Positions 1-9,427 are shown, numbered from the stretch's first letter. The stretch: 64,000 nt of DNA from Candidatus Fermentithermobacillaceae bacterium (GCA_012837895.1 DUQH01000003.1:108831-172830), one strand, 5' to 3'. A program made the numbers and translations. Notes: generated by a model not told the origin, from the letters alone.

Positions 1-650
1 ATATGAGCACCACAAATACCAGTCCCAACAAAACCCTGAACGTGTCCCGCCTACGCGAACCCGCGGTGGCTTTCATAATAGGCACCAGTATCAACAAGCT
101 GACGCCAAGGGGAACCAAGGGAATAAGCAGGTATACCAGCAAGGCAAGGGGCCAGTAAACTGCACCGCCCAGGTTCTTGCCCAGGGTTATGAGAAAGGGC
201 GCTACCACAAAGGCCGCGATTACCAGTTGGCCGGCATAAACCACGGCCACTTTGCCGTACATTATCTGCCACGGTTTCAGAGGAAACGACTGCAGCTGAT
301 CCAGGTCGCTGCTGTAATACATGCTGGACATGAGGTGACTCAGGCCGAATAACACCACCGTTAACTGCCCTGCCAACACGGCAATCACCACAGCCAACCC
401 CGGCTGGTTTGCCCGTACAAGTTCCAACGTCAAGCTATCTGCAAGCCTGAACAACATCACGGTGAAGGGAATGAAAGCCAAGGCCACGAGCGCCAGGTAG
501 AGGTATCCGTACTGACGTTTGCTCTCGTCCATCCCAAGGCTCTCTACCAGTTTCCCTGGGTTGTACCGGACCTTGAGCTGCATCCTCACCAGTGCCCAGA
601 AAGGCTTCCGGGTACCTTTCCTCTTGAACCCTCTTATAGCGGTGGTCACA
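1..650 (-). CDS. ABC-2 type exporter permease, cut by window edge
   Basis: This is the N-terminal part (about 216 codons) of a membrane protein that runs off the left edge. I translated it from a GTG start at 650. A GATGGGGGG ribosome site lies just upstream, and the in-frame ATG inside that site is followed by a stop, so GTG is the likely start. A cytoplasmic, basic N-terminus (KRKGTRKPFWALVRMQLK) is followed by at least four hydrophobic segments. A charged loop carries LQSFPLKPWQIMYGK, the coupling-helix style loop seen in ABC-2 permeases. It starts 18 bp after the stop of the ATPase gene, so the two probably form one exporter. Substrate unknown. Confidence 0.75.
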
Positions 651-668
651 ACTATCCCCCCATCCGTG

Positions 669-1433
669 TCACTTGGCCAAGGACGCCAGTTGCTCCTGGG
701 GCAGTTTGGCTCCTGTAACCTCCAGGAAGATCTCTTCCAGGGATTTGTCTCCCTCTTTAGCGAACAGTTCTTTCATTTCTTCCACGGTGTTCACCGCAAT
801 GAGTTTGCCTTTGTGGATGATGCCCACCCGATCGCACAGCCTTTCGGCCACTTCCAGCACATGGGTGGAGAAGAACACCGCTCCCCCCTGTTCAACGTGG
901 GAACGCATGAGCTCCTTCAGCAAGTATGAAGACCTGGGATCCAGGCCAACCATGGGTTCATCCAGAACCCACACCGGAGGGCGGTGCATGAGCGAGCCTA
1001 TCAAGGCGATCTTCTGGCGCATACCCCTGGAATAGCTGCCGATGGGGTCGTTCACTGCGTGAAGCATCTCGAAGGTCTCAAGCATCTTCACAGCTTCAGC
1101 CTCCCGCCTTACCCCGGGAACCCCATATACATCGCACACAAAGTCAAGGTATTCGGCTCCTGTTAGTTTTTCCCACAGTTGAGCTTCGTCAGGAACATAG
1201 CCTATCCGCTTCTTGGCCTCTATAGGGTTATCGAGCATGCTGATACCGGCTACTTCGATTGAGCCTTCATCGGGTTGAAGGATCCCCACCAGCATTTTGA
1301 TGGTGGTTGTCTTTCCGGCACCGTTAGGCCCCAGAAACCCGAAGATCTCACCGGGAATCACATGCAAGCCCAGACTGTCTACAGCCTTTACTTCACGGCC
1401 GTAGCTCTTGGAAACCTTGGACATCTTAATCAT
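669..1433 (-). CDS. ABC transporter ATP-binding protein
   Basis: The nucleotide-binding subunit of an ABC-2 exporter, 254 residues from the chosen start. Walker A is GPNGAGKTT (about residue 37), the signature is YSRGMRQK, and Walker B is VWVLDEPMVGLDP. The H-loop is in FFSTHVLEVAERLCD. The frame is open for 16 more codons upstream, but GGAGGTG sits 8 nt before the ATG at 1433 and the domain starts there (MIKMSKVSKSYG). It is followed closely by the permease gene, which is probably its partner. The C-terminal tail after the ATPase core (KEGDKSLEEIFLEVTG) is typical of the CcmA/YhaQ-like drug or peptide exporter ATPases. The substrate cannot be inferred. Confidence 0.9.
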   Translation of the reverse strand: MIKMSKVSKSYGREVKAVDSLGLHVIPGEIFGFLGPNGAGKTTTIKMLVGILQPDEGSIEVAGISMLDNPIEAKKRIGYVPDEAQLWEKLTGAEYLDFVCDVYGVPGVRREAEAVKMLETFEMLHAVNDPIGSYSRGMRQKIALIGSLMHRPPVWVLDEPMVGLDPRSSYLLKELMRSHVEQGGAVFFSTHVLEVAERLCDRVGIIHKGKLIAVNTVEEMKELFAKEGDKSLEEIFLEVTGAKLPQEQLASLAK

Positions 1434-1481
1434 CCATGTACACCTCCACTGCACTTGGGAATAACATGGCGAATGGGACAT

Positions 1482-3749
1482 TCATACACTAATGTAATAC
1501 GCATGGACCATATCTTGGTAACCCAGTTTGATGATTTCCGCCTCCAAGCAGGCGCTGCACCTCTTGACTACCAGTCCGTCGGCGGTAACCGTCCCGGCCG
1601 GTGTAAAGGGCACCTTGTTGTCGCGGCAGAGTGCCTCAATGTGACGTTCGTGCTCCGGTGCAAAACTCACGATGACCACGGAATCGCTCTCCCCGAAGAG
1701 TACCCCGTCAGGCCTGTGGGAAGGCTCAATTATCCCGTGGAGGGCGCCCAGGCGGATGTCTGCGCCCCTGGCTCCCTCTTGGCCCCAGATACACGACTGG
1801 GCCAGGGCAACTGCCAAACCGCCTAATGAAACGCTATGGGCTGAAGCAAACAGCCCCTGCTTTGCCCCCTCGGTTAAGACCCTGACGATGCCTGTTTCCA
1901 TCTCAAGGTCAGGATACCTTATGTCCCCGGCGGCAACATCGTGAACCTGGTCAAGATACTCACTGCCGTGCAACGATTTGGTGTCCCCGTACACTTTCCC
2001 GACAATGGCAATCTTGTGGCCGGCAGCTTTGAACCCTGGCGTAACTACCTTGCCCACATCTTCCAATAGCCCGATCATCCCTATGACAGGTGTGGGGTAA
2101 ACCGGTTCACCCTGGGTTTCGTTGTACAAGCTTACGTTGCCTCCGGTAACAGGAGTGCCCAGCGCAGTGCACGCTTCTGCCATACCTTCAACGCTTTCTT
2201 TCAGTTGCCAGAAGATTTCGGGTTTCTCAGGGTTGCCGAAGTTCAGGCAGTTGCTGATTGCCAAAGGAACAGCCCCGGCTGCTGCTATGGTCCTGGCTGC
2301 ATGGGCAACAGCCCACTGGGTACCTGCCCTGGGATTCAAGTAAACCACCCTGCCGTTACACCTGGTGGTGATCGCCAAGCCCTTGGAGGTCCCCTCTACC
2401 CTGATTATCCCGGCCCCCGCCTCAGGAATCTGGACTTGGGTCTGATCTTCACTTGGGTCATTACCAAACCGGCTGTACAACGCCTGTTTTGAAACTACAT
2501 TCGGTGAAGCCAGAAGTTCAGTCAAAATGCCGTTGAATTCATCTACTTCTGGAACAGGGATGGAGCCCGCTGAAAATCTCTTGACATCTTCCAGGTATCC
2601 AGGCTCTTTGAATTCAGGATCGTATACAGGGGCCTGGGTCAATAGCTTCACAGGCAGGTCAGCTACTTTGACACCGTTTTCGTAAACCTGAAGATTGCCG
2701 GAATCATTGACCACACCTATCTCGGCAACATTGAGGCCCCACTTCTCGCCGATCTCCATCACTTTGTCAATATTTTCAGGTGACACAATAAGAAGCATGC
2801 GTTCCTGGCTTTCTGACAGCATGATTTCGTAAGCGGTCATCCCTTCTTCCCTTACCGGAACCTTAGAAACCTCGATGGCAAGCCCTGTACTTGCCCTGGC
2901 TGCCGTTTCCGCTCCGGAAGAAGTAATCCCTGCGGCACCCATGTCCTGGATTCCCAAGACTGCGCCTTCCGCCATCATTTCCAGGCAAGCTTCAATCAAG
3001 CGTTTGCCCATCAGGGGATCACCCGCTGTGACCTTGGAGGACCCTTCCTCGCCGACGCCACCGAGTTCGTCAGAAGCAAAGGTACATCCGTGGATGCCAT
3101 CCCTTCCTGTGGAGTTGCCCACGATCATGACCACGTTGCCAACCCCTGCAGCTAAGCCCTTGTGGAGGTCATCGTGGCACAAGATGCCGGCGCACAATAC
3201 GTTGCATAGAGGGTTGTTGGTGTACTGTGGTGCAAACATGATCTCAGAGCTAATTGTCGGTATGCCGAGGGTATTGCCGTAGCCGGTTGCCCCTGCAATC
3301 GCCTGGGAAAAAAGGAACCTTGTCCTTTCACCCCCTGGAGGGCCAAACCTCAAAGAACTTGCCAAAGCCACAGGGCGTGAACCCATGGCGAGGATATCCC
3401 GTACAATTCCCCCTACTCCTGTAGCTGCCCCTTCATAAGGTTCAACTGCGCAAGGGTGATTGTGGGATTCAATCTTGAAAGCTGCGCCCATCCCGTCTCC
3501 CATGTCTACCACGCCTGCGTTTTCGCCGGGGCCAACCAGAATCTGCGGGCCCGTCACAGGCAGCTTCTTGAGAAGGTTCTTTGAATGCTTGTACCCGCAA
3601 TGTTCTGACCACATTACGGCAAACATCCCTAATTCGGTGAAATCCGGCTCGCGGCCGAGCTGTTCAACGATCAGGCGGTATTCGTCATCTCTTAGGCCCA
3701 TCTCTCTCCAAATACCATCTCTAAGTGTTCCGTTATGATTGCTCACCAT
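1482..3749 (-). CDS. purL: Phosphoribosylformylglycinamidine synthase subunit PurL
   Basis: The fourth step of de novo purine synthesis: FGAR plus ammonia and ATP gives FGAM. At 755 residues this is the small, Bacillus-type PurL, which needs PurQ (glutaminase) and PurS; neither is in the window. Visible features are WSEHCGYKHSK near residue 47, the ATP/substrate motif SHNHPCAVEPYEGAATG from residue 95, two AIRS-like halves (the second includes LNFGNPEKPEIFWQ) and a GESDSVVIV segment near the C-terminus. The start has AAGGGGG spaced 5-6 nt, overlapping the purB stop region, so purB and purL are probably co-transcribed. Nothing is missing from the core. Confidence 0.96.
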   Translation of the reverse strand: MVSNHNGTLRDGIWREMGLRDDEYRLIVEQLGREPDFTELGMFAVMWSEHCGYKHSKNLLKKLPVTGPQILVGPGENAGVVDMGDGMGAAFKIESHNHPCAVEPYEGAATGVGGIVRDILAMGSRPVALASSLRFGPPGGERTRFLFSQAIAGATGYGNTLGIPTISSEIMFAPQYTNNPLCNVLCAGILCHDDLHKGLAAGVGNVVMIVGNSTGRDGIHGCTFASDELGGVGEEGSSKVTAGDPLMGKRLIEACLEMMAEGAVLGIQDMGAAGITSSGAETAARASTGLAIEVSKVPVREEGMTAYEIMLSESQERMLLIVSPENIDKVMEIGEKWGLNVAEIGVVNDSGNLQVYENGVKVADLPVKLLTQAPVYDPEFKEPGYLEDVKRFSAGSIPVPEVDEFNGILTELLASPNVVSKQALYSRFGNDPSEDQTQVQIPEAGAGIIRVEGTSKGLAITTRCNGRVVYLNPRAGTQWAVAHAARTIAAAGAVPLAISNCLNFGNPEKPEIFWQLKESVEGMAEACTALGTPVTGGNVSLYNETQGEPVYPTPVIGMIGLLEDVGKVVTPGFKAAGHKIAIVGKVYGDTKSLHGSEYLDQVHDVAAGDIRYPDLEMETGIVRVLTEGAKQGLFASAHSVSLGGLAVALAQSCIWGQEGARGADIRLGALHGIIEPSHRPDGVLFGESDSVVIVSFAPEHERHIEALCRDNKVPFTPAGTVTADGLVVKRCSACLEAEIIKLGYQDMVHAYYISV

Positions 3750-3759
3750 GCCCGCCCCC

Positions 3760-5070
3760 TTAACTGAGATTCTTGCCCGTTAGGCCTAGACGTTCAAAAA
3801 CAGCATCTACATGCACGAGTGTCTTATTCAAATCAAAACACGATTCTATTTCTCCGGCAGCGCAAACCTGGGAGATTTCAGGATCTTCAAGCACCCTTTG
3901 TTTGAAACAGGCGCCCCCTTCCCAGGAAGCCATGGCCAGTTCCTGCACTTTGGCATAAGCCTGTTCGCGGGCAAACCCTTTGGAAATCAGGAGAAGCATG
4001 ACTTCTTCAGAAAACACAAGCCCGCCTGTGAGATTCAGGTTAGCGAGCATCCTGTCAGGATACACCCTGAGGTCAGCCAGGATGCCGGTCATGCGGTTGA
4101 GCATGTAGTTAAGCAGAATCACAGAATCAGGCAGGATAATGCGCTCTACAGAAGAGTTTGAGATGTCCCTTTGATCCCAGAGGTTGTTGTTCTCCATAGC
4201 AGCCAGAGCGTAACCCCGCATCAGCCGCGACATACCGCATATTTGCTCCAAGCCTACGGGATTCCTCTTGTGAGGCATGGCAGAAGAGCCTTTTTGTCCT
4301 TGCCTGAAAGGTTCTTCGACTTCCCGGATCTCGGTTCTTGCCAATCCCCTCAAGGTGGTCGCCATTTTCTCCAAGGTGCCGGCAACTGCAGCAAGAATGC
4401 TCACACACATGGCGTGCCTGTCCCGCTGGATTACCTGGTTTGACACAGGAGCAGGCGTAAGTCCCAGTTTTTCACACACGTATCGTTCCACAAACGGTTC
4501 TACGTGAGCGTAAGTGCCAACGGCACCTGAAAGCTTTCCTACTGAAATCTCTGAGACAGCTGATTCAACCCTGCACAGGTTTCGTTTCATTTCCTCGTAC
4601 CAGAGAGCAAGCACAAGTCCAAAGGTAACCGGTTCTGCGTGAACCCCGTGGGTCCGTCCTATCATTGGCGTATGCTTGTACCTCACAGCCATCCTGCCGA
4701 GCACGCCCAAGAGTTTGCTTATGTCATCAAAGATGATCATGAGCGAATCCTTGAGCAGTGATGATAAGGCAGTGTCAACTACGTCGTATGAAGTAAGGCC
4801 GTAGTGGATATACTTTCCCGCTTCGCCTGCAGTTTCAGCCACCTGGCTCACAAAGGCGATAACATCGTGCCGCACCTGGGATTCTATTTCAGCTATCCGT
4901 TTCACGTCTATTCTGGCTTTCTCCCTGACAGCCATTGACGTGCCCGGCGGCACTTTCCCGAGGATCTCCCACGCCTCCAGGGCAAGTATCTCAACTTCAA
5001 GCCAGCGGCGGTACTTGTTTTCATCGCTCCATAAACGGGCCATTTCAGGCCTGGTATAACGGGGGATCAT
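3760..5070 (-). CDS. purB: Adenylosuccinate lyase
   Basis: PurB cleaves SAICAR and adenylosuccinate, releasing fumarate in IMP and AMP synthesis. The fumarase-superfamily signature is GSSAMPHKRNPVGLEQICG, with MIGRTHGVHAEPVTFG as the catalytic His region and TSYDVVDTALS as the third conserved block. I start it at the ATG at 5070 (MIPRYTRPEMARLW), the usual family N-terminus. AGGAGGGAGGA lies 6 nt before it and overlaps the guaA stop codon. That gives 436 residues, normal for the family. The gene sits between guaA and purL in a purine gene run on the minus strand. Confidence 0.96.
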   Translation of the reverse strand: MIPRYTRPEMARLWSDENKYRRWLEVEILALEAWEILGKVPPGTSMAVREKARIDVKRIAEIESQVRHDVIAFVSQVAETAGEAGKYIHYGLTSYDVVDTALSSLLKDSLMIIFDDISKLLGVLGRMAVRYKHTPMIGRTHGVHAEPVTFGLVLALWYEEMKRNLCRVESAVSEISVGKLSGAVGTYAHVEPFVERYVCEKLGLTPAPVSNQVIQRDRHAMCVSILAAVAGTLEKMATTLRGLARTEIREVEEPFRQGQKGSSAMPHKRNPVGLEQICGMSRLMRGYALAAMENNNLWDQRDISNSSVERIILPDSVILLNYMLNRMTGILADLRVYPDRMLANLNLTGGLVFSEEVMLLLISKGFAREQAYAKVQELAMASWEGGACFKQRVLEDPEISQVCAAGEIESCFDLNKTLVHVDAVFERLGLTGKNLS

Positions 5071-5084
5071 GCGATTCCTCCCTC

Positions 5085-6095
5085 CTATTCCCACTCGATT
5101 GTTCCCGGAGGTTTCGAGGTAATGTCATATACTACCCTGTTTACCTGGGGGACTTCTTCAGTAATCTTTAGCGCTATCCTGTCGAGCAAATCGTGGGGGA
5201 TTGGAGCCCATTTGGCTATCATAGCATCAGAAGACAATACTGCCCTTATTGCAACCAGATGTCCGCAAGTCCTCCCGCCTTCTTTGACGCCGACGGTCCT
5301 TACATCTGGAAGCACGCAGAAATACTGCCACAGCCTGTCATACCAGCCAGACTTGATGATCTCCCTGTCGAGCACAGCTTGGGCCTTCCTGAGGATGTCA
5401 AGCTTCTCCTGTGTCACCTCGCCCAGTACCCTCACGGCCAAACCGGGCCCTGGGAACGGATGCCTGTAGATGAGGGGCTTTGGCAGCCCCAGCTCCTCTC
5501 CTACGAGCCTAACTTGCTCTTTGTACAGATCCCTTAAAGGTTCAAGCAGTTCGAGATCCATCTGCTCAGGTAAGCCCCCTACGTTGTGATGGCTCTTGAC
5601 CAGCTGCGCCGGCCTCTGGTCTCCTGTATCTTGCTTCGCATCTTCCTCCACGTCTTCCACTGAGGTACCGGACTCGACCACATCAGAGCGGATAGTGCCC
5701 TGAACGAGAAAACGCACGTCCTGGTACTTCGCAGCTTCTTCTTCAAACACCCGTATGAATTCCTCGCCGATAATCTTCCGCTTAGCCTCGGGATCCCTCA
5801 CGCCTGCAAGCCTTGCCAGGAAACGGGAGCTTGCGTCAACCACCCTAAGGTCAATGCCAAGGCCTTCAAAGGAGGAGACTACAAAGTCAATTTCACCTTC
5901 CCTAAGCAGGCCGTTGTCAATCATAACCGGTATCAGCTTGCCGCCTATAGCCCTGTGGACCAAAACAGCTGCAACCGTGGAGTCTACTCCTCCGGAAATC
6001 CCTACAATTGCCCGGGCACTTCCGGTTATTTCCCTGATGCGGGCTACTGAATCGCAGACAAACTGCGTGTACCATTCCCTGTCTCCTTGTGCCAT
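5085..6095 (-). CDS. guaA: GMP synthase ATP-pyrophosphatase subunit, no glutaminase domain
   Basis: This converts XMP to GMP by adenylating XMP and adding ammonia. The PP-loop is GISGGVDSTVAAV (residues 32-44 from the ATG at 6095), followed by LVKSHHNVGGLPEQM, RHPFPGPGLAVRVLGE and the terminal RVVYDITSKPPGTIEWE. The 336 residues cover only the ATPPase and dimerisation domains. The N-terminal class I glutaminase (about 190 residues in most bacterial GuaA) is absent, as in archaeal two-subunit enzymes. The start has GGGAGG 9 nt upstream, and the space before it belongs to the ABC-F gene, so the domain has not simply been missed. A segment DVEEDAKQDTGDQRPAQ is longer than usual before the KSHHN motif. 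Confidence 0.93.
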   Translation of the reverse strand: MAQGDREWYTQFVCDSVARIREITGSARAIVGISGGVDSTVAAVLVHRAIGGKLIPVMIDNGLLREGEIDFVVSSFEGLGIDLRVVDASSRFLARLAGVRDPEAKRKIIGEEFIRVFEEEAAKYQDVRFLVQGTIRSDVVESGTSVEDVEEDAKQDTGDQRPAQLVKSHHNVGGLPEQMDLELLEPLRDLYKEQVRLVGEELGLPKPLIYRHPFPGPGLAVRVLGEVTQEKLDILRKAQAVLDREIIKSGWYDRLWQYFCVLPDVRTVGVKEGGRTCGHLVAIRAVLSSDAMIAKWAPIPHDLLDRIALKITEEVPQVNRVVYDITSKPPGTIEWE

Positions 6096-6175
6096 GGTTA
6101 TCATCCTCCCGTACCCTTCCACACAATGACTGTACCACCTGGAAGGCAAGCCCAACAAGTGCTGTGGTTTAGTCT

Positions 6176-7912
6176 TTAGGCTCCCCCATCCAGGTGTTTG
6201 AGTTGGGCCAGTGTTTCCTCGTACTCAGATTCAAGTTGGAGCTTTTCAAGTTCATCATCTACAACTGCCAGTTGTGAAGCAATGTACGCCAGCCTGGTCT
6301 TGAGCGCCAGTTCCATGGCTTTCCGGTCTTCTGGCAAAGCCGGGTCGGGCTGTGCACCTCCTGAGTCGCCTTTGTCCTGCGTACTGCCCTGCTTGCGGGT
6401 TTCAATCCAGTTACGAAACCCTGAGTATGAACCCTGGTATACATGGAGTCTTCCTTTTTCAAGATACCATATGGATGTACACACCTTATCAATCAGGAAC
6501 CTGTCATGTGTAGCTACAATCACAGCCCCTGGAAACGCCGCTAGGGCTTCCTCTGCAGCTTCCCTGGCTGTCACATCCAGGTGATTGGTGGGTTCGTCCA
6601 GAAGCAACAGATCAAACGGGGCGAAGGTAAGGCATGCCAGTGCAACCTTAGTGCGTTGCCCGGTGCTGAGGTCCTCCAAAGGCCGCACTTGAGTGTGTTT
6701 GGATATCCCCAGATATCCGAGAAGATGTTTTGCTTCTTGAACAGTCCTGCCTGTCTGTATTGAAACGTTGTCAGCTGCGCTGCGTGACAAATCCAGGTGA
6801 TCGAGCATTTGGGCTAGGTATCCCACTTGTATGTTTGGATTTACCCAAAGGCTGCCCTGTTCCGGATGCAGATCCCTGGCAAACAGCCTTATCATAGTTG
6901 TCTTACCGCAACCGTTCGGGCCTACAATGGCAATTTTCTCACCAGGAGACACAGAAAAGCCAGCGTGACTAATGATTGGAGGGGTTCCTGCTTCATAGCT
7001 GAATGAGAGATTGTCAGCCCTGAGAATGGTCTTGGTTCTGTATGAACCTTCCTGAAATGTTATGGTCACAGGCTTAACTGCGCGGGGTTTTTCAGGTTTG
7101 TGCTCCATGAGCTTATCCAACCGCCTTCTCTTGGCCTTAAACTGCGAGGCATGCTTCTTGGACCGCCTCCTCAGGTAATCGTTCTTACCCGCATCCCTAT
7201 GAGCTTTTTCATACCATTGCTGCCTTGACCGCACCTCCGCACCTAACCGGCCCACCGCGTCCTGCCACTTTGAATACTCCCTGGCCAGGTTAGCTTCTTC
7301 CGCCCGCCTGGCTTCCATATACGCTGAGTAGTTGCCCTTATATGTTTTCACCTGGTGGTTTTCTATCCGCCAAATCTCGGTGCACACTGAGTCCAGGAAG
7401 TAACGGTCATGGGATGCAATAAATACGGTTCCTGCGAACCCCTTAATCAGCGTCTCCAGTGCTTCAATCCCGTTGATGTCCATGTGATTGGTGGGTTCGT
7501 CAATAACCAGCAGATCAGGATTTCGTGAGAGCGCCACGGCAAGGAGCAGTCTACCACGTTCCCCGCCACTGAGTGCAGACACAGGTTGGTCGCACAGGCG
7601 CCGGGCAAGCCCAAACCTGCCCAGCATCCCAGAATGCTCTGGGCCTATAAGGTCCAGTGGCGTTCCGTCATAAAAGGCCCAGGAGTCTTCCTGGGGTGGC
7701 ATGTAGCCTACCTTGGGCGTCTTCGCCCAATCGATAGCGCCTTGGCCAGGTTTGATGCTGCCGGTGATCATCTTGAGAAGCGTCGATTTGCCACACCCGT
7801 TGGGGCCAATGATCCCTACCCGGGCGCCCTGGGAAACGAAAGCATTGACGTCCTCCAACACAGGAACACCCTGGAAGGAAATACTTACATTGCGAAGCCA
7901 AAACAAGACCAT
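6176..7912 (-). CDS. ABC-F family ATPase (ribosome-associated)
   Basis: Two ABC cassettes on one chain and no membrane segments, which defines the ABC-F family of translation factors acting at the ribosomal E site. Cassette 1 has GPNGCGKST (residues 36-44) and LSGGERGRLLLAVAL with VIDEPTNHMD. Cassette 2 has GPNGCGKTT and LSTGQRTKVALACL with LLDEPTNHLD. The linker between them is basic (KKHASQFKAKRRRLDKLMEH), as expected for the P-site tRNA-interacting domain. The C-terminal tail is a predicted coiled coil (VVDDELEKLQLESEYEETLAQL). The start at 7912 has GGGAGTG 8 nt upstream. It could be a housekeeping factor or an antibiotic-protection type; the sequence alone does not decide. Confidence 0.92.
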   Translation of the reverse strand: MVLFWLRNVSISFQGVPVLEDVNAFVSQGARVGIIGPNGCGKSTLLKMITGSIKPGQGAIDWAKTPKVGYMPPQEDSWAFYDGTPLDLIGPEHSGMLGRFGLARRLCDQPVSALSGGERGRLLLAVALSRNPDLLVIDEPTNHMDINGIEALETLIKGFAGTVFIASHDRYFLDSVCTEIWRIENHQVKTYKGNYSAYMEARRAEEANLAREYSKWQDAVGRLGAEVRSRQQWYEKAHRDAGKNDYLRRRSKKHASQFKAKRRRLDKLMEHKPEKPRAVKPVTITFQEGSYRTKTILRADNLSFSYEAGTPPIISHAGFSVSPGEKIAIVGPNGCGKTTMIRLFARDLHPEQGSLWVNPNIQVGYLAQMLDHLDLSRSAADNVSIQTGRTVQEAKHLLGYLGISKHTQVRPLEDLSTGQRTKVALACLTFAPFDLLLLDEPTNHLDVTAREAAEEALAAFPGAVIVATHDRFLIDKVCTSIWYLEKGRLHVYQGSYSGFRNWIETRKQGSTQDKGDSGGAQPDPALPEDRKAMELALKTRLAYIASQLAVVDDELEKLQLESEYEETLAQLKHLDGGA

Positions 7913-8105
7913 ATAGATCACTCCCGATCCATTCGTGTGGTGTTTCAAACGCGTTTAGCAGATGAGATTAGCGCATGGCTCCGGGAGCGATCCTCCTTTT
8001 TCCGTGATAGTATATTTATCATAACACGGGGCAAGCTTTCCGGGCAATTAAGGGCCTGCTAGACACGTGACGGCCGCAGCGGCCGCCCCTGCCAACCCTG
8101 CCCGT

Positions 8106-8603
8106 CTAATCCTGCCACCGGTCGTCTACATACAGTTCTTCGTAAGTTTTCCTGCTCCTCATTACTCCGGGTTTTGCAGGTATGCCTATAGGCAAGAGGC
8201 ATACTACGCTCACATGCTCAGGAATACCCAGCAGTTCCTTTACCTTTTCTTCAGAAAAAGCCCCAATCCAACAAGTTCCCAGTCCATGGGCCTGGGCAAC
8301 AAGGGTCATGTGATCCATGGCTATTGCAACGTCAACGAAGGAATACCTCCGGCTGGGATTTGTTGCACACCCTACGATTACCACAGGCGCTTCGCCGACA
8401 AAAGCCTGGTCGCGGCAGATGGGCACCAAGGCCTTCCTAAGAGCTTCATCTTTGACCAATATGAACTTGTACTCCTGGCGGTTTCCCGCTGAGGGGGCAA
8501 TCCTTGCTGCCTCCAGCACTGCGTTAAGAGCTTCCTCAGGCACCGGGTCGCTCTTGTAACCCCTGATGGACCGTCTGGTCCGGACAGCTTCCATAACTTC
8601 CAC
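8106..8603 (-). CDS. Nitroreductase family protein
   Basis: A small FMN-dependent NAD(P)H oxidoreductase, 166 residues from the chosen start. Family features are EVMEAVRTRRSIRGYK at the N-terminus (FMN phosphate contacts), EAARIAPSAGNRQEYKFI, and the C-terminal LGTCWIGAF and LPIGIPA blocks. The frame stays open 37 codons further upstream, but GGGAGGT is 9 nt before the GTG at 8603 and the family homology begins there. The upstream codons (QRSLWQKLYGMFFG) look untranslated, though an ATG start at 8714 cannot be excluded. Substrate unknown. It is flanked upstream by the dyad-repeat array. Confidence 0.88.
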   Translation of the reverse strand: MEVMEAVRTRRSIRGYKSDPVPEEALNAVLEAARIAPSAGNRQEYKFILVKDEALRKALVPICRDQAFVGEAPVVIVGCATNPSRRYSFVDVAIAMDHMTLVAQAHGLGTCWIGAFSEEKVKELLGIPEHVSVVCLLPIGIPAKPGVMRSRKTYEELYVDDRWQD

Positions 8604-8806
8604 AGTATCACGACCTCCCTTTTGAGACTCGTTAACTCCAAAGAACATTCCATATAGCTTCTGCCATAGACTTCTTTGGGCTGGCATAAAAACCCTTTCG
8701 CCGAGCCTGTTCATATCTCGGCTGCACCGAAGCTGACCTTTCTGGTGCTGTGTTGACCGGAACCAGAGGTTGATTTCTGGCAGCAGTCGGTCGGAAGCAA
8801 AGCGGT
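8604..8806. other. Intergenic, no gene seen
   Basis: This stretch between the nitroreductase start and the dyad array holds the in-frame upstream extension of the nitroreductase frame and its GGGAGGT site (8613-8619). I see no further gene. Confidence 0.5.
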
Positions 8807-9172
8807 CTGGTCAATTCAGAACCAGATTTCTGTCCCAAGTGGGCGATTCCAGACCGGGTTCAGCTCGGAACTGGACGATCCCAGACCAGTCTTGGCTGGA
8901 AAACAGGCAGAGTGGTCAATTCCAGACCGGGTTCAGCGGGGAACTGGACAATTCATGGCCACTAGGGGCTTGTAGAAAGGCAGAGTGGTCAATCCGGAGC
9001 CAGATTCCGGTAAGAAGTGGCGGATTCGAGACCACATTCAGCCAGCAACTGGACGATCCGAAACCAGTTCCTGACTGCAGGAACGTGAACTGGTCAATTC
9101 CGAGCCAGCTTCCAGCCGGAAGTAGTCAATTCCAGACCGGGTCCGGTCCGGAGCTGGAGAATTTGGAACCAG
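8807..9172. repeat. Array of eleven 19-bp dyads in 32/32/41-bp spacing
   Basis: Eleven copies of a 19-bp imperfect palindrome, consensus CTGGTCAATTCCAGACCAG, start at 8807, 8839, 8871, 8912, 8944, 8985, 9017, 9049, 9090, 9122 and 9154. The spacings are 32, 32, 41, 32, 41, 32, 32, 41, 32, 32, so the higher-order unit is 105 bp with one copy shortened. Several copies keep symmetry through paired changes: CTGG with CCAG in some, GTGG with CCAC at 9017. The spacings are close to 3, 3 and 4 helical turns, which would put every dyad on the same DNA face. The array ends about 50 bp before a likely promoter for the MFS gene. A protein-binding array is an inference. Confidence 0.85.
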
Positions 9173-9223
9173 ATGCGGGCACCACATTCCTGCAGTAAAC
9201 GGGCAAAACGGGCACCCCGAGGC

Positions 9224-9252
9224 TTGACTTATAAAACCAGTAGGTAGACAAT
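9224..9252 (+). promoter_or_regulatory. Sigma-A-like promoter for the MFS gene
   Basis: TTGACT at 9224-9229, a 17-nt spacer and GACAAT at 9247-9252. It lies just downstream of the dyad array and about 175 nt before the MFS start, so the array would sit immediately upstream of this promoter. Sequence match only. Confidence 0.5.
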
Positions 9253-9427
9253 GAACTGAGATACAGTGCCTGGATCATGGCACTGGGATACCTGACCCCA
9301 GCGTCTTGTAGAAGCTGAGGCCAACCAGTAGGTCCTATAAAACAGCTTAGAGCACTCAATACACCATAATAACAAGACAATCCTAAACGAAGTACCAACA
9401 ACGAAACAGGATAAGGAGCGCTAACTG

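Noticed and set aside
5096..6175. A hidden glutaminase domain of GuaA in another frame upstream
   Set aside because: The region upstream of 6095 is an 80-bp gap and then the ABC-F gene; no GATase motif is seen.
8770..9198. A 142-codon plus-strand frame through the dyad array
   Set aside because: No ribosome site, composition dictated by the repeats, frame not kept by the 32/32/41-bp spacing.
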